Assembly: GCA_021779835.1 (NCBI GenBank)
Contig: JAJXZX010000001.1
Span: forward strand, 62,001-126,000
DNA length: 64,000 nt
DNA from: Pseudomonadota bacterium
Lineage (GTDB): Bacteria > Pseudomonadota > Alphaproteobacteria > Rhodobacterales > Rhodobacteraceae
Reading direction: 5' to 3'
Under the pieces are notes generated by a model that was not told the DNA's origin, did not search any database, and saw only the letters and a program-made list of their open reading frames with translations. This document shows, in pieces, positions 26,688 to 35,396 of this stretch (its first letter is position 1; every line of letters starts with the position of its first letter). Both the position numbers and the translations under genes were made by a program.

Positions 26688-27785
26688 ATGATCCCAACGC
26701 CGTTTTACCAGATCGACCGCACGGCCCTTGCGCGCAACATGGCGATCATCGACCGTCTGCGCGCTGCCTCGGGGGCGAGAACGCTGCTGGCGCTGAAATG
26801 CTTTGCCACTTGGCCGGTGTTTGATGCGATGCGCCCGCATATGGATGGCACGACATCGTCTTCGCTTTACGAACTCCGGCTGGGGCGCGAGAAATTCGGG
26901 GGCGAGACGCATGCCTATTCCGTGGCCTGGGCCGATCACGAGATTGACGAGGCAGTGGGCTATGCGGACAAGATCATCTTCAACTCGATCTCTCAGCTGG
27001 AACGGTTCGGGGGCCGCGCGTCGGGCATCGCCTGTGGCCTGCGGCTGAACCCGCGCTTTTCGACCTCTGGCTTTGACCTTGCCGATCCGGCGCGGAAATT
27101 CTCGCGGTTGGGCGAATGGGATGCGGCAAAAATCGGAGGCGTGATCGACCGCATCTCTGGCTTCATGATCCATTACAACTGCGAAAACGCCGATTTTGAT
27201 CTGTTCGACGCGCAACTGACCCGGATCGAGCACGAATTCGGCGCGCTGTTGCATCAGGTTGAGTGGGTCAGCCTTGGCGGCGGTATCCATTTCACCGGCG
27301 CGGGCTATCCCGTCGATCGCCTTGCCGCGCGGCTGAAGGCCTTTGCCGAACGCTTTGCCATTCAAATTTACCTTGAACCCGGCGAGGCGGCGATTACCGG
27401 CGCGGCCACGCTGGAGGTCAGTGTGCTTGACGTGCTGGAGAACGAAAAGACGCTGGCCATCGTCGATGCCTCGATCGAGGCGCATATGCTGGACCTGCTG
27501 ATCTATCGCCTGCCCGCGCGCGTTGCCCCGGATGCCGGTGATTTCCCGGTGATGGTTTGCGGCAAATCCTGCCTTGCTGGCGATATCTTCGGCGAGTTCC
27601 GCTTTCCCACCGCGCTGAAGGTCGGCGACCGGATTTCGATCCTTGATGCCGCCGGTTACACGATGGTCAAGAAAAACTGGTTTAACGGCGTGAAGATGCC
27701 CGCGATCGTCATCCGCGAGCTTGACGGCTCGCTTACCCTCGCCCGCGAGTTCGGCTACGAGGACTATGTCACCAGCCTTGGCTGA
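26688..27785 (+). CDS. nspC: Carboxynorspermidine decarboxylase NspC
   Basis: A 365-residue PLP enzyme of the alanine racemase/ornithine decarboxylase fold. Cofactor Lys37 sits in LLALKCFATW; SLGGGIHF binds phosphate and LEPGEA is the family motif; the C-terminal VCGKSCLAGD carries the substrate-side Cys. It decarboxylates carboxy(nor)spermidine to (nor)spermidine. The upstream frame is open but GGGGGAGAGAG before the ATG sets this start. The partner synthase gene follows 36 bases downstream, so both steps of the alternative polyamine pathway are together. Confidence 0.93.
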   Translation: MIPTPFYQIDRTALARNMAIIDRLRAASGARTLLALKCFATWPVFDAMRPHMDGTTSSSLYELRLGREKFGGETHAYSVAWADHEIDEAVGYADKIIFNSISQLERFGGRASGIACGLRLNPRFSTSGFDLADPARKFSRLGEWDAAKIGGVIDRISGFMIHYNCENADFDLFDAQLTRIEHEFGALLHQVEWVSLGGGIHFTGAGYPVDRLAARLKAFAERFAIQIYLEPGEAAITGAATLEVSVLDVLENEKTLAIVDASIEAHMLDLLIYRLPARVAPDAGDFPVMVCGKSCLAGDIFGEFRFPTALKVGDRISILDAAGYTMVKKNWFNGVKMPAIVIRELDGSLTLAREFGYEDYVTSLG

Positions 27786-27821
27786 GACAGGTCCCCTGCG
27801 ATAATTAGGAGGCAATCCGCG

Positions 27822-29063
27822 ATGAAACGGAACGTGTTGATCGTTGGCGCTGGCGGCGTGGCGCAGGTCGTGGCGCATAAATGTGCGCAGAACAATGACC
27901 TGCTGGGCGAGCTGCATATCGCCTCGCGCACGCTTGCGAAATGCGAGGCGATCATTGCGGGCGTGCAGGCCAAGGGCGCGATGAAGGTGCCGGGCGTGTT
28001 TGCCGCTCACACCGTTGACGCGATGGACACGGATGCCGTCGTCGCCCTGATCCGCGCGACCGGCGCGCAGATCGTGCTGAACCTGGGCTCTTCCTTCGTC
28101 AACATGACGGTGCTGGAGGCCTGCATCGCCACCGGTGCCGCCTATATCGACACCGCGATCCACGAAGACCCGGCGAAGGTCTGCGAGTCGCCACCATGGT
28201 ATGCCAACTACGAATGGAAGCGCCGCGCGGCCTGCGCACAGGCGGGGGTAACGGCGATCCTTGGCGCGGGCTTCGATCCGGGCGTGGTAAACGCCTATGC
28301 CCGCCTCGCCGCCGATGAATACTTCGATCACATCACATCGCTCGACATTATCGACATCAACGCAGGTAGCCATGGTCGCTGGTTTGCCACCAACTTCGAC
28401 CCCGAAATCAACTTCCGCGAATTCACCGGGCAGGTTTGGTCCTGGCAGGAGGGCAAGTGGACCACAAACGAGATGTTCGAGGTCGGGCAAGAGTGGGATC
28501 TGCCCGTCGTCGGCCGTCAAAAGGCCTATCTCACCGGCCATGACGAGGTGCACTCGCTAAGCCAGAACCTTGGCATTCCCAACGTGCGGTTCTGGATGGG
28601 CTTTGGCGAGCGTTATATCACCGTGTTTAGCGTGCTGAAAAACCTTGGCCTGCTGTCGGAAAAGCCGGTGACCACCGCCGAGGGGCTAGAGGTCGTGCCG
28701 CTGAAACTGGTCAAGGCCGTGCTGCCCGACCCCGCCAGCCTCGCGCCGGACTATCAGGGCAAGACCTGCATCGGCGATATCGTGAAGGGCACCAAGGACG
28801 GCAAACCCGCCGAGGTGTTCATCTACAACGTTGCCGACCATGCCGAGGCCTATGCCGAGGTCGGCTCGCAGGGTATCTCTTACACCGCGGGTGTTCCGGC
28901 GGTTGCGGCAGCGTTGTTGGTGGCGGATGGCACTTGGGACACGGCCAAAATGTGCAACATCGAGGACCTGCCGCCCAAACCCTTCCTGTCGCTGCTGGAT
29001 CGCCTTGGCCTGCCCAGCCGCATCCGCGACGCTGACGGCGACCGCCCGCTGCCGCTTGGCTAA
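27822..29063 (+). CDS. Carboxynorspermidine synthase (saccharopine dehydrogenase family)
   Basis: A 413-residue NAD(P)-dependent enzyme with the Rossmann start VLIVGAGGVAQVVAHKCAQ and YIDTAIHE, GAGFDPGVVNAYARL and HDEVHSLSQNL segments. It condenses aspartate semialdehyde with a diamine (diaminopropane or putrescine) to give carboxynorspermidine or carboxyspermidine, which NspC then decarboxylates. Plain saccharopine dehydrogenase is an alternative name for the same fold, but pairing with nspC decides. AGGAGG stands nine bases before the ATG. Alphaproteobacteria use this route for spermidine instead of SpeD/SpeE. Confidence 0.92.
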   Translation: MKRNVLIVGAGGVAQVVAHKCAQNNDLLGELHIASRTLAKCEAIIAGVQAKGAMKVPGVFAAHTVDAMDTDAVVALIRATGAQIVLNLGSSFVNMTVLEACIATGAAYIDTAIHEDPAKVCESPPWYANYEWKRRAACAQAGVTAILGAGFDPGVVNAYARLAADEYFDHITSLDIIDINAGSHGRWFATNFDPEINFREFTGQVWSWQEGKWTTNEMFEVGQEWDLPVVGRQKAYLTGHDEVHSLSQNLGIPNVRFWMGFGERYITVFSVLKNLGLLSEKPVTTAEGLEVVPLKLVKAVLPDPASLAPDYQGKTCIGDIVKGTKDGKPAEVFIYNVADHAEAYAEVGSQGISYTAGVPAVAAALLVADGTWDTAKMCNIEDLPPKPFLSLLDRLGLPSRIRDADGDRPLPLG

Positions 29064-29076
29064 GCGGCGCGCAAAG

Positions 29077-29152
29077 TGGTGACCCCGGATGGATTCGAAC
29101 CATCGACCTGCCGCTTAGGAGGCGGCCGCTCTATCCCCTGAGCTACGAGGCC
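29077..29152 (-). tRNA. tRNA-Arg (anticodon CCT)
   Basis: The minus strand folds as a 76-base cloverleaf with encoded CCA. The acceptor GGCCTCG pairs with CGGGGTC (two G-U pairs); the D arm contains GCTCAGGGGATAGAGC; the anticodon stem GCCGC/GCGGC encloses CTCCTAA, giving CCT; the T arm is GATGG-TTCGAAT-CCATC. It reads AGG codons. It lies just past the carboxynorspermidine synthase gene on the opposite strand. Confidence 0.97.
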
Positions 29153-29240
29153 CCAAACCGAAGGCCGCGCCCCTTCTTGCCGGGAAACGCGCGCCCGTGC
29201 AACCCGGGGCGTGTCACGTCGCAATGGGGTGGGGAGGAAA

Positions 29241-29271
29241 GGGGGAGTGAATTTTGGCCCACCACTCCCCC
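29241..29271. repeat. Inverted repeat near tRNA-Arg
   Basis: GGGGGAGTG (29241-29249) and CACTCCCCC (29263-29271) are perfect nine-base arms around a 13-base loop. It lies in the 278-base gap between tRNA-Arg and the LacI-type gene; no T-run follows on either strand. The rest of that gap holds only the candidate operator below. Confidence 0.45.
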
Positions 29272-29337
29272 CAATAGTCCAGATCGTCGCGGATAGAGAG
29301 CTTGCAGGACGCGCTGGATTCGACCGGTCCGAAAACC

Positions 29338-29349
29338 GTTAGCGGTAAC
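29338..29349. promoter_or_regulatory. Candidate operator GTTA-N4-TAAC upstream of the LacI-type gene
   Basis: GTTAGCGGTAAC has palindromic GTTA/TAAC half-sites, the kind bound by GntR-type members of the LacI family, and is followed by a further TAAC at 29351. It lies about 80 bases upstream of the regulator's start, which suggests autoregulation. Confidence 0.4.
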
Positions 29350-29430
29350 ATAACGCTTCACGAGCCCTTGGACAAGGGCCGTGTTTGGCGCTAACAAGGG
29401 GAAACACATCCATTTTCAGGCGAAATTCCC

Positions 29431-30468
29431 TTGGCAACCGTTCCTCGCATCGATACCCGCCGCACCCTGACGCTTCGTGACGTCTCCGAGGCGTCGGGGG
29501 TCAGCGAAATGACTGTCAGCCGGGTCTTGCGCAACCGTGGCGATGTCTCAACCGCCACGCGCGACCGTGTTCTGAAGGCCGCCAAAACGCTGGGCTATGT
29601 GCCAAACAAGATCGCCGGCGGCCTTGCCTCGCAGCGCGTCAACCTTGTCGCGGTCATCATCCCGTCGCTGTCAAACATGGTGTTCCCCGAGGTTCTGACC
29701 GGCATCTCTGAAGTGCTGGAGGATACCGGGTTGCAGCCGGTTGTCGGCGTCACCAACTACTCGCCCGAACGCGAAGAAACCGTGTTGTATGAAATGCTGT
29801 CGTGGCGTCCCTCCGGCGTCATTCTGGCCGGGCTGGAACACACCGACGCCGCGCGCGCCATGATGGCAAACGCGGGTATCCCCATTGTCGAGATCATGGA
29901 TGTGGATGGCGAGGCGGTGGATTCTGTCGTCGGCATCTCGCACCGCCGCGCTGGCATGGAAATGGCCAAGGCGATTGTCGCCGCAGGCTATCGCCGCATC
30001 GGCTTTGTCGGCACCATGATGCCGCACGACCACCGCGCCCGCAAACGGATGGAAGGCTTTGCCGAGGGCCTGGCACTTGCCGGTTTGCGGCTGGAGGACA
30101 GCGAGTTCTACTCCGGTGGCTCCGCGCTTCTGAAAGGCCGCGAGATGACCGAGGCGCTGCTTTCGCGCCGCCCAGACCTCGATTTCATCTATTATTCCAA
30201 CGATATGATCGGCGCGGGCGGTTTGCTTTATTGCCTCGACAAGGGCATCGACGTCCCCAGCCGCCTCGGCCTAGCCGGGTTCAACGGCGTCGAGCTGCTG
30301 GATGGCTTGCCGGTCAAACTGGCCACCATGGACGCCTGCCGCCTTGAGGTGGGCCGCCGCGCCGCCGAGATCATCGCGGGCAAAGGCCCGACCGGCGCCA
30401 CCCCCGGCCAGCGGATCGAGCTGACGCCGCGCCTTGAACCGGGCGAAACCATCCGCGCGCCGCGATGA
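29431..30468 (+). CDS. LacI family transcriptional regulator
   Basis: A 345-residue repressor. The LacI helix-turn-helix and hinge occupy about residues 13-60 (LRDVSEASGVSEMTVSRVL, then KTLGYVPNKIAGGLASQR); the remainder is a periplasmic-binding-protein-like effector domain with VAVIIPSLSNMVFPEV and FIYYSNDMIGAGGL. Overall resemblance is to the gluconate repressor GntR branch, but no gluconate genes are in view. The start is a TTG, because no in-frame ATG precedes the HTH. The 3' end overlaps trmO by four bases. Confidence 0.9.
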   Translation: MATVPRIDTRRTLTLRDVSEASGVSEMTVSRVLRNRGDVSTATRDRVLKAAKTLGYVPNKIAGGLASQRVNLVAVIIPSLSNMVFPEVLTGISEVLEDTGLQPVVGVTNYSPEREETVLYEMLSWRPSGVILAGLEHTDAARAMMANAGIPIVEIMDVDGEAVDSVVGISHRRAGMEMAKAIVAAGYRRIGFVGTMMPHDHRARKRMEGFAEGLALAGLRLEDSEFYSGGSALLKGREMTEALLSRRPDLDFIYYSNDMIGAGGLLYCLDKGIDVPSRLGLAGFNGVELLDGLPVKLATMDACRLEVGRRAAEIIAGKGPTGATPGQRIELTPRLEPGETIRAPR

Positions 30469-30941
30469 ACGACCACGCGACCCGCCCGGGCGAGGTCGCC
30501 CTGCCCGTCGATCCGGCCACTCGGCACGACGCCACGCTTGCCTTCATCGGTCGCCTGCGCTCTCCGTGGTCCAAGGGCGACTGCCCGCACAACCTGACCG
30601 AGGCGCGTGAACGCGGCGGCGCCTTTGCCGTCGAGATCGACACCCCCTATCGCGACGGTCTTATCGGCCTAGCCGTCGGCCAACCGGTGATCCTGCTCTA
30701 CTGGATGGACCGCGCGCGCCGCGACCTGATCGTGCAGGCCCCGCGCCACAGCGATACTGTGCGCGGCTGCTTTTCTCTGCGCTCTCCGGTGCGGCCAAAC
30801 CCCGTCTCGCTTGCCATCACGCGCATAACCGCCATTGACCTGACCCAAGGCCGCCTGACCGTCGAGGCGCTGGACGCCTATGACGGCACGCCGCTGATCG
30901 ACATCAAACCGTTCATCGACCGCGTGGATCTGCCGCTTTAG
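30465..30941 (+). CDS. trmO: tRNA m6t6A37 methyltransferase TrmO (TsaA/YaeB family)
   Basis: A 158-residue SAM-dependent methyltransferase of the TrmO family: IGRLRSPWSKGDCPHN at the start, PRHSDTVRGCFSLRSPVRPN in the middle, and DGTPLIDIKPFI at the end, where Asp-Ile-Lys-Pro is diagnostic. It methylates t6A37 in threonine tRNA in E. coli. It lacks the C-terminal extension of E. coli TrmO, so it is a short form. Its ATG overlaps the LacI-type stop (ATGA); its 3' end converges on glpR with a four-base overlap. Confidence 0.88.
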   Translation: MNDHATRPGEVALPVDPATRHDATLAFIGRLRSPWSKGDCPHNLTEARERGGAFAVEIDTPYRDGLIGLAVGQPVILLYWMDRARRDLIVQAPRHSDTVRGCFSLRSPVRPNPVSLAITRITAIDLTQGRLTVEALDAYDGTPLIDIKPFIDRVDLPL

Positions 30942-31696
30942 GCGACCACGATGCCTGTGCCCCACTCCGCGCATCGCGCCGCCAGCGCCGCCGACACCGG
31001 CGCATCGCTAAAGAACGTATCGACCTCCGCCAGCGACCCGATCCGCACCGGCGCCGCGCGGGTGAACTTGGAATGATCCGCCACCAAAAACCGCCGCCGC
31101 GCCTGCCGCAAGATCGCCTGACTGACCCGCACCTCGCGAAAGTCGAAGTCGAGCAGGTCGCCGTCCTCGTCCATCGCCGAGGTGCCAATCACCGCGAAAT
31201 CGACCTTGAAGTGGCTGACCATTTCCAACGTCATATCACCGACCAGCCCGGCATCCGCGCGCCTTAGCACGCCGCCCGCGACGATCACCTCGCAACTTGG
31301 ATTCTGCACCAAGATATTGGCAACGTTCAGGTTATTGGTCACCACCATCAGGTTGCGATGCCCCAACAGCGCGCGCGCCACCGCCTCGGTCGTGGTGCCG
31401 ATGTTGAGGAACAGCGACGCCTCATCCGGGATCGCCTCGGCACAAGCGCGCCCGATCCGCTCTTTCGCCTCCGCATGTAGCCCGCGCCGCTCCTCATAGC
31501 CGATATTCGCCACGCCAGAGGACAGCACCGCCCCGCCATAGACCCGCGTCAACTGCCCCGCATCGCACAGCTCGGTCAGATCGCGCCGGATCGTCTGCAA
31601 GGTCACGCCAAAATGCGCGGCCAGGCGTTCGACCACCACCTTCCCCTCGTCCCTCGCCAGCTTCAGGATCTCTGCATGTCGGAAATTTTGCGCCAT
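30938..31696 (-). CDS. glpR: DeoR/GlpR family transcriptional repressor
   Basis: A 252-residue DeoR-family regulator. The N-terminal HTH (about 5-57: ILKLARDEGKVVVERLAAHF, then TIRRDLTELCDAGQLTRVYGGA) is followed by a sugar-phosphate-binding domain with NIGTTTEAVA and VAGGVLR. It is divergent from glpD, so it most likely represses the glycerol genes and is released by glycerol-3-phosphate. Candidate sites lie in the 171-base gap between the two starts. Confidence 0.9.
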   Translation of the reverse strand: MAQNFRHAEILKLARDEGKVVVERLAAHFGVTLQTIRRDLTELCDAGQLTRVYGGAVLSSGVANIGYEERRGLHAEAKERIGRACAEAIPDEASLFLNIGTTTEAVARALLGHRNLMVVTNNLNVANILVQNPSCEVIVAGGVLRRADAGLVGDMTLEMVSHFKVDFAVIGTSAMDEDGDLLDFDFREVRVSQAILRQARRRFLVADHSKFTRAAPVRIGSLAEVDTFFSDAPVSAALAARCAEWGTGIVVA

Positions 31697-31783
31697 CGGT
31701 CCACTCCTTCCCCCCTGAATAGCAAAGCCACGCCGCTTGGGAATAAAACTTTGCCTCTCGGCGCAAACATCTCATTTGTCCGC

Positions 31784-31826
31784 AACAAACTTGTTACAAA
31801 CGAACGCAAGAATTGACGAAACGAAC
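31784..31826. promoter_or_regulatory. Candidate GlpR operators between glpR and glpD
   Basis: The gap holds the palindrome AACAA-AC-TTGTT (31784-31795) and two direct AAACGAAC boxes (31798-31805 and 31819-31826) exactly 21 bases, or two helical turns, apart. The T/A-rich CGAAC-type half-sites recall E. coli GlpR sites. Binding is inference. Confidence 0.45.
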
Positions 31827-31867
31827 ATGATCCCCCAAGGTCAAATCAAGCACTCAAGGAGCACCCC

Positions 31868-33355
31868 ATGGACCCCGTCGATCTCTTTGTTATTGGCGGC
31901 GGCGTCAACGGCACCGGCATTGCGCGCGACGCGGCGGGGCGGGGGCTAAGCGTCACGCTGGCCGAAATGAATGACCTCGCCTCGGCGACCTCCTCGGCCT
32001 CGACCAAGCTGTTTCATGGCGGCCTGCGCTATCTGGAATACTACGAATTCCGTCTGGTGCGAGAGGCGCTGATCGAGCGCGAGACCCTGCTGCGCGCCAT
32101 GCCGCATATCAGTTGGCCGATGCGCTTTGTGCTGCCACTTCACCGCGGGATGCGCCCGGCTTGGCTGATCCGCCTTGGCCTGTTCATCTATGACCACCTT
32201 GGCGGGCGCAAAATCCTGCCCGGCACGCGTAGCCTCAACCTTTCCCGTGACACCGCCGGGCGCGCGCTGAAACCGCAATACAAACGCGCCTTTGAATATT
32301 CCGATTGCTGGGTCGAGGATTCGCGCCTCGTCGTCCTCAACGCCCGCGACGCCGAGGCGCGCGGCGCACAAATCCTGACCCGCGCCCGTGTGCTGTCCGC
32401 GCGGCGCGAGGCCGACCTTTGGCACATAGAGGTCGCGCGCAACGGCGCCACCGAAACCCACATGGCGCGCGTTCTGGTCAACGCCGGCGGGCCCTGGGTC
32501 AGCGAGATCATCACCGGCACGCTCGGCATCAACTCCACCGAGGGCGTGCGCCTTGTGCGCGGCAGCCACATCGTCACCCACCGCCTGTTTGACCACGACC
32601 GCTGCTATTTCTTCCAAGGTGCCGACGGCCGCATCATCTTTGCGATTCCCTATGAGACCGACTTCACCCTGATCGGCACCACGGACAAGGACCACCACGG
32701 CAAACCCGGCGAGGTGATTTGCACCCCGGAAGAACAGGACTACCTCTGTGCCTTCGCCAGCGACTATTTCGCGCGGCCCGTCACACGCGATGACATCGTG
32801 TGGACCTATTCCGGCGTGCGCCCGCTTTATGACGACGGCGCGAAATCCGCCACGGCGGCCACGCGCGACTACGTCCTTTCGCTCGATCCCAACCCCGGCG
32901 CGCCGCTTTTGTCGGTGTTTGGCGGCAAGATCACCACGCACCGCCGCCTTGCCGAACACGCGCTGGAGAAACTCACCCCCTTCTTTCCGCAGACGAAACC
33001 GGCGTGGACAGCGGGCGTCGCCCTGCCCGGTGGCGATTTCCCCGTGACCGGTTTTGCCGCCCTGCTCGCCGACCTCGCGCGCGATTACCCCTTCCTCACG
33101 CCCTTCCATGCCCGCCGCCTTGCCCGCGCTTATGGCACCGAGGCTCGCGTGATCCTTGGCTCTGCCACCGAGCCTGCGCATCTGGGCCGTGATTTCGGCG
33201 CGACCCTGACCGAGGTTGAACTTCACTGGTTGATGCGTATGGAATATGCCCGCAGCGCCGCCGACGTGGTCTGGCGTCGCTCCAAACTCGGCCTGCGCCT
33301 GAGCGCCGATCAGATCACCGCGCTGGACGACTGGATGAAGAAACAAGAGATATGA
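31868..33355 (+). CDS. glpD: Aerobic glycerol-3-phosphate dehydrogenase
   Basis: A 495-residue FAD enzyme that oxidises glycerol-3-phosphate to dihydroxyacetone phosphate at the inner membrane and passes electrons to quinone. The FAD motif [18 protein letters not shown] (about 9-26), the signature [19 protein letters not shown] and [17 protein letters not shown] are present, plus a C-terminal DAO_C domain. AAGGAG eight bases before the ATG supports the start. The stop overlaps the glpK start (ATGA). Confidence 0.96.
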   Translation: MDPVDLFVIGGGVNGTGIARDAAGRGLSVTLAEMNDLASATSSASTKLFHGGLRYLEYYEFRLVREALIERETLLRAMPHISWPMRFVLPLHRGMRPAWLIRLGLFIYDHLGGRKILPGTRSLNLSRDTAGRALKPQYKRAFEYSDCWVEDSRLVVLNARDAEARGAQILTRARVLSARREADLWHIEVARNGATETHMARVLVNAGGPWVSEIITGTLGINSTEGVRLVRGSHIVTHRLFDHDRCYFFQGADGRIIFAIPYETDFTLIGTTDKDHHGKPGEVICTPEEQDYLCAFASDYFARPVTRDDIVWTYSGVRPLYDDGAKSATAATRDYVLSLDPNPGAPLLSVFGGKITTHRRLAEHALEKLTPFFPQTKPAWTAGVALPGGDFPVTGFAALLADLARDYPFLTPFHARRLARAYGTEARVILGSATEPAHLGRDFGATLTEVELHWLMRMEYARSAADVVWRRSKLGLRLSADQITALDDWMKKQEI

Positions 33356-34845
33356 CGCACATCCTTGCCATCGACCAAGGCACCACCTCGTCCCGCGCCA
33401 TCCTGTTCGACGAGGCTATGCAGGTCACCGCCAGCGCCCAGCAGGAATTTCCCCAGCATTTCCCGCGCTCTGGCTGGGTTGAACACGACCCCGCCGACCT
33501 GTGGTCCTCCACCACCTCCGTGATCCGCGCCGTTCTCGCCAAGGCGGGCCTCACCGCGAAAGACATTGCCGCCATCGGCATCACCAACCAACGCGAAACC
33601 ACGCTTTTGTGGGACCGCGAAACGGGCGAGCCGCTGCACAATGCCATCGTCTGGCAAGACCGCCGCACCGCCGACACCTGCGAAGCGCTGCGGGCGGCGG
33701 GGCACGAGCCGATGATCCGCGCCCGCACCGGCCTGCTGCTTGACCCCTATTTCTCCGGCACCAAACTCGCGTGGCTGCTTGACCATGTGGACGGCGCGCG
33801 GGCACGGGCCGAGGCCGGCAAGCTCGCCTTTGGCACCGTTGACAGCTACCTGATCTGGAAACTGACCGAGGGCCGCGCGCATCTGACCGACGCCACCAAC
33901 GCCGCGCGCACCCTGCTTTACTCGATCCGCGACGGCCGCTGGGACCCCGAGATCTGCGCCCTTCTCAACATCCCGCGCTCCCTCCTCCCCGAGGTGCGCG
34001 ATTGCGCCGCCGACTTCGGCACCACCACGCTGTTCGGCGGGTCCATCCCGATCCTTGGCGTCGCGGGCGACCAGCAAGCCGCCACCATCGGTCAGGCCTG
34101 CTTTGCCCCCGGCATGGTGAAATCGACCTATGGCACCGGCTGTTTCGCCCTCGCCAACACCGGCGACCAGCTGGTGCTAAGCCAGAACCGCCTGCTGACC
34201 ACCATCGCCTATCAACTCGACGGCACCCCCACCTACGCGCTGGAAGGCTCGATCTTCATCGCGGGCGCTGTGGTGCAATGGCTGCGCGACGGGCTAAAGA
34301 TCATCGCCTCCGCCGAGGAGACCGGCCCGATGGCCGAGGCCTCTGACCCGCATCAAAACGTCATCCTCGTGCCTGCCTTCACCGGCCTTGGCGCGCCCTA
34401 TTGGGACGCCCACGCCCGCGGCGCGATCTATGGCCTGACCCGCGCCACCGGCCCGGCGGAAATCGCCCGCGCGGCACTGGAAAGCGTCGGCTTCCAGACC
34501 CGCGACCTGATCGAGGCGATCCGCGCCGACAGCGCCGCCGCGGGGCTCGCCCTCACCCCGCAAACCCTGCGCGTCGATGGCGGCATGACCGCCTCTGACT
34601 GGACGATGCAATTCCTCGCCGACATCCTCGGCGCTCCGGTTGACCGCCCCAAGCTGCGCGAAACCACCGCGCTTGGCGCCGCATGGCTTGCCGGTCATCG
34701 CGCCGGTCTCTACCCTGACGCCGCAGGTTTCAGCGCCAACTGGGCACTCGACCGCCGCTTTACCCCGAAAATGCCGCGCGAAGAGGCTGACAGCCGCTAT
34801 GCGCTCTGGCAGGATGCGGTCCGCCGCACTCTGACCCCGGCGTAA
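33352..34845 (+). CDS. glpK: Glycerol kinase
   Basis: A 497-residue FGGY kinase that phosphorylates glycerol. [13 protein letters not shown] at the N-terminus binds phosphate, [10 protein letters not shown] and [20 protein letters not shown] are family segments, and [13 protein letters not shown] near residue 405 is the second FGGY signature. It is coupled to glpD by a four-base overlap. No GlpF facilitator or ABC glycerol transporter is seen nearby, so uptake genes must be elsewhere or diffusion suffices. Confidence 0.96.
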   Translation: MTHILAIDQGTTSSRAILFDEAMQVTASAQQEFPQHFPRSGWVEHDPADLWSSTTSVIRAVLAKAGLTAKDIAAIGITNQRETTLLWDRETGEPLHNAIVWQDRRTADTCEALRAAGHEPMIRARTGLLLDPYFSGTKLAWLLDHVDGARARAEAGKLAFGTVDSYLIWKLTEGRAHLTDATNAARTLLYSIRDGRWDPEICALLNIPRSLLPEVRDCAADFGTTTLFGGSIPILGVAGDQQAATIGQACFAPGMVKSTYGTGCFALANTGDQLVLSQNRLLTTIAYQLDGTPTYALEGSIFIAGAVVQWLRDGLKIIASAEETGPMAEASDPHQNVILVPAFTGLGAPYWDAHARGAIYGLTRATGPAEIARAALESVGFQTRDLIEAIRADSAAAGLALTPQTLRVDGGMTASDWTMQFLADILGAPVDRPKLRETTALGAAWLAGHRAGLYPDAAGFSANWALDRRFTPKMPREEADSRYALWQDAVRRTLTPA

Positions 34846-34859
34846 ACCGAAAGCGCTTG

Positions 34860-35336
34860 ATGAAATCCCTCCTGCCCTTCGCAACGGCCCTCGCCCTTGC
34901 AACCGCCGCCCATTCCGCCGATCAGACCGTTGGCGGGCTGACCTTCGTGCATCCCCACGCCGCCGCCACCCGGCCCGCGCAACTGTCCGATGCGGGCTAC
35001 CTCACCATCCGCAATACCGGCGACCAGCCCGATGTCCTGACCGGAATCTCGGCGCCCTTCGCCGACGCCCAACTGCATGTCACCAAGGTTGACGCCAACG
35101 GCATCTCTACCATGGCCCCGGTCGCGAGCTTAGAGGTCCCCGCCCACGGCGCGGTAGAGATGAAGCCGGGCGGCTATCACATCATGATGATGGGCCTGAG
35201 CCGCGTGCTGGAGCCGGGCACGATGGTCCCGCTTACGCTCACCTTTAAAAACGCGGGCAAGGTCACCGTCCCCTTCAGGATCGACGGCGGCGCGGCGGGC
35301 GCGATGAAGATGGATATGAAGGCGCCCAGCAACTGA
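34860..35336 (+). CDS. Copper chaperone PCu(A)C family protein
   Basis: A 158-residue periplasmic protein with signal peptide (about 1-20). The copper site follows the family pattern: a His in AQLHVTKVD, a Met in ISTMAPV, then MKPGGYHIMMMGL, giving the HxM pair. PCu(A)C proteins deliver Cu(I) to cytochrome oxidase. It starts 14 bases after glpK, so it is probably co-transcribed with the glycerol genes although unrelated in function. The last residues (MKMDMKAPSN) add two further Met that may also bind copper. Confidence 0.88.
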   Translation: MKSLLPFATALALATAAHSADQTVGGLTFVHPHAAATRPAQLSDAGYLTIRNTGDQPDVLTGISAPFADAQLHVTKVDANGISTMAPVASLEVPAHGAVEMKPGGYHIMMMGLSRVLEPGTMVPLTLTFKNAGKVTVPFRIDGGAAGAMKMDMKAPSN

Positions 35337-35350
35337 CGCGCAAATGAAAA

Positions 35351-35377
35351 CGGGCGCCACCAATCCGGCAGCGCCCG
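35351..35377 (-). terminator. Terminator of the FAH-family gene
   Basis: CGGGCGC and GCGCCCG form seven base pairs; read on the minus strand the stem is followed by TTTTCATTTG. It lies 20 bases past the FAH-family stop and may also end the glp/PCu(A)C transcript. Confidence 0.75.
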
Positions 35378-35396
35378 CCCTCATCGCAAATAGCTC

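Noticed and set aside
26664-28553. Minus-strand open frame of 629 codons across nspC and the carboxynorspermidine synthase
   Set aside because: It spans two real genes and their spacer in antisense and encodes a low-complexity Arg/Asp/Gly-rich product.
31946-33346. Minus-strand open frame of 466 codons opposite glpD
   Set aside because: glpD is unmistakable on the plus strand; the antisense frame has no family features.
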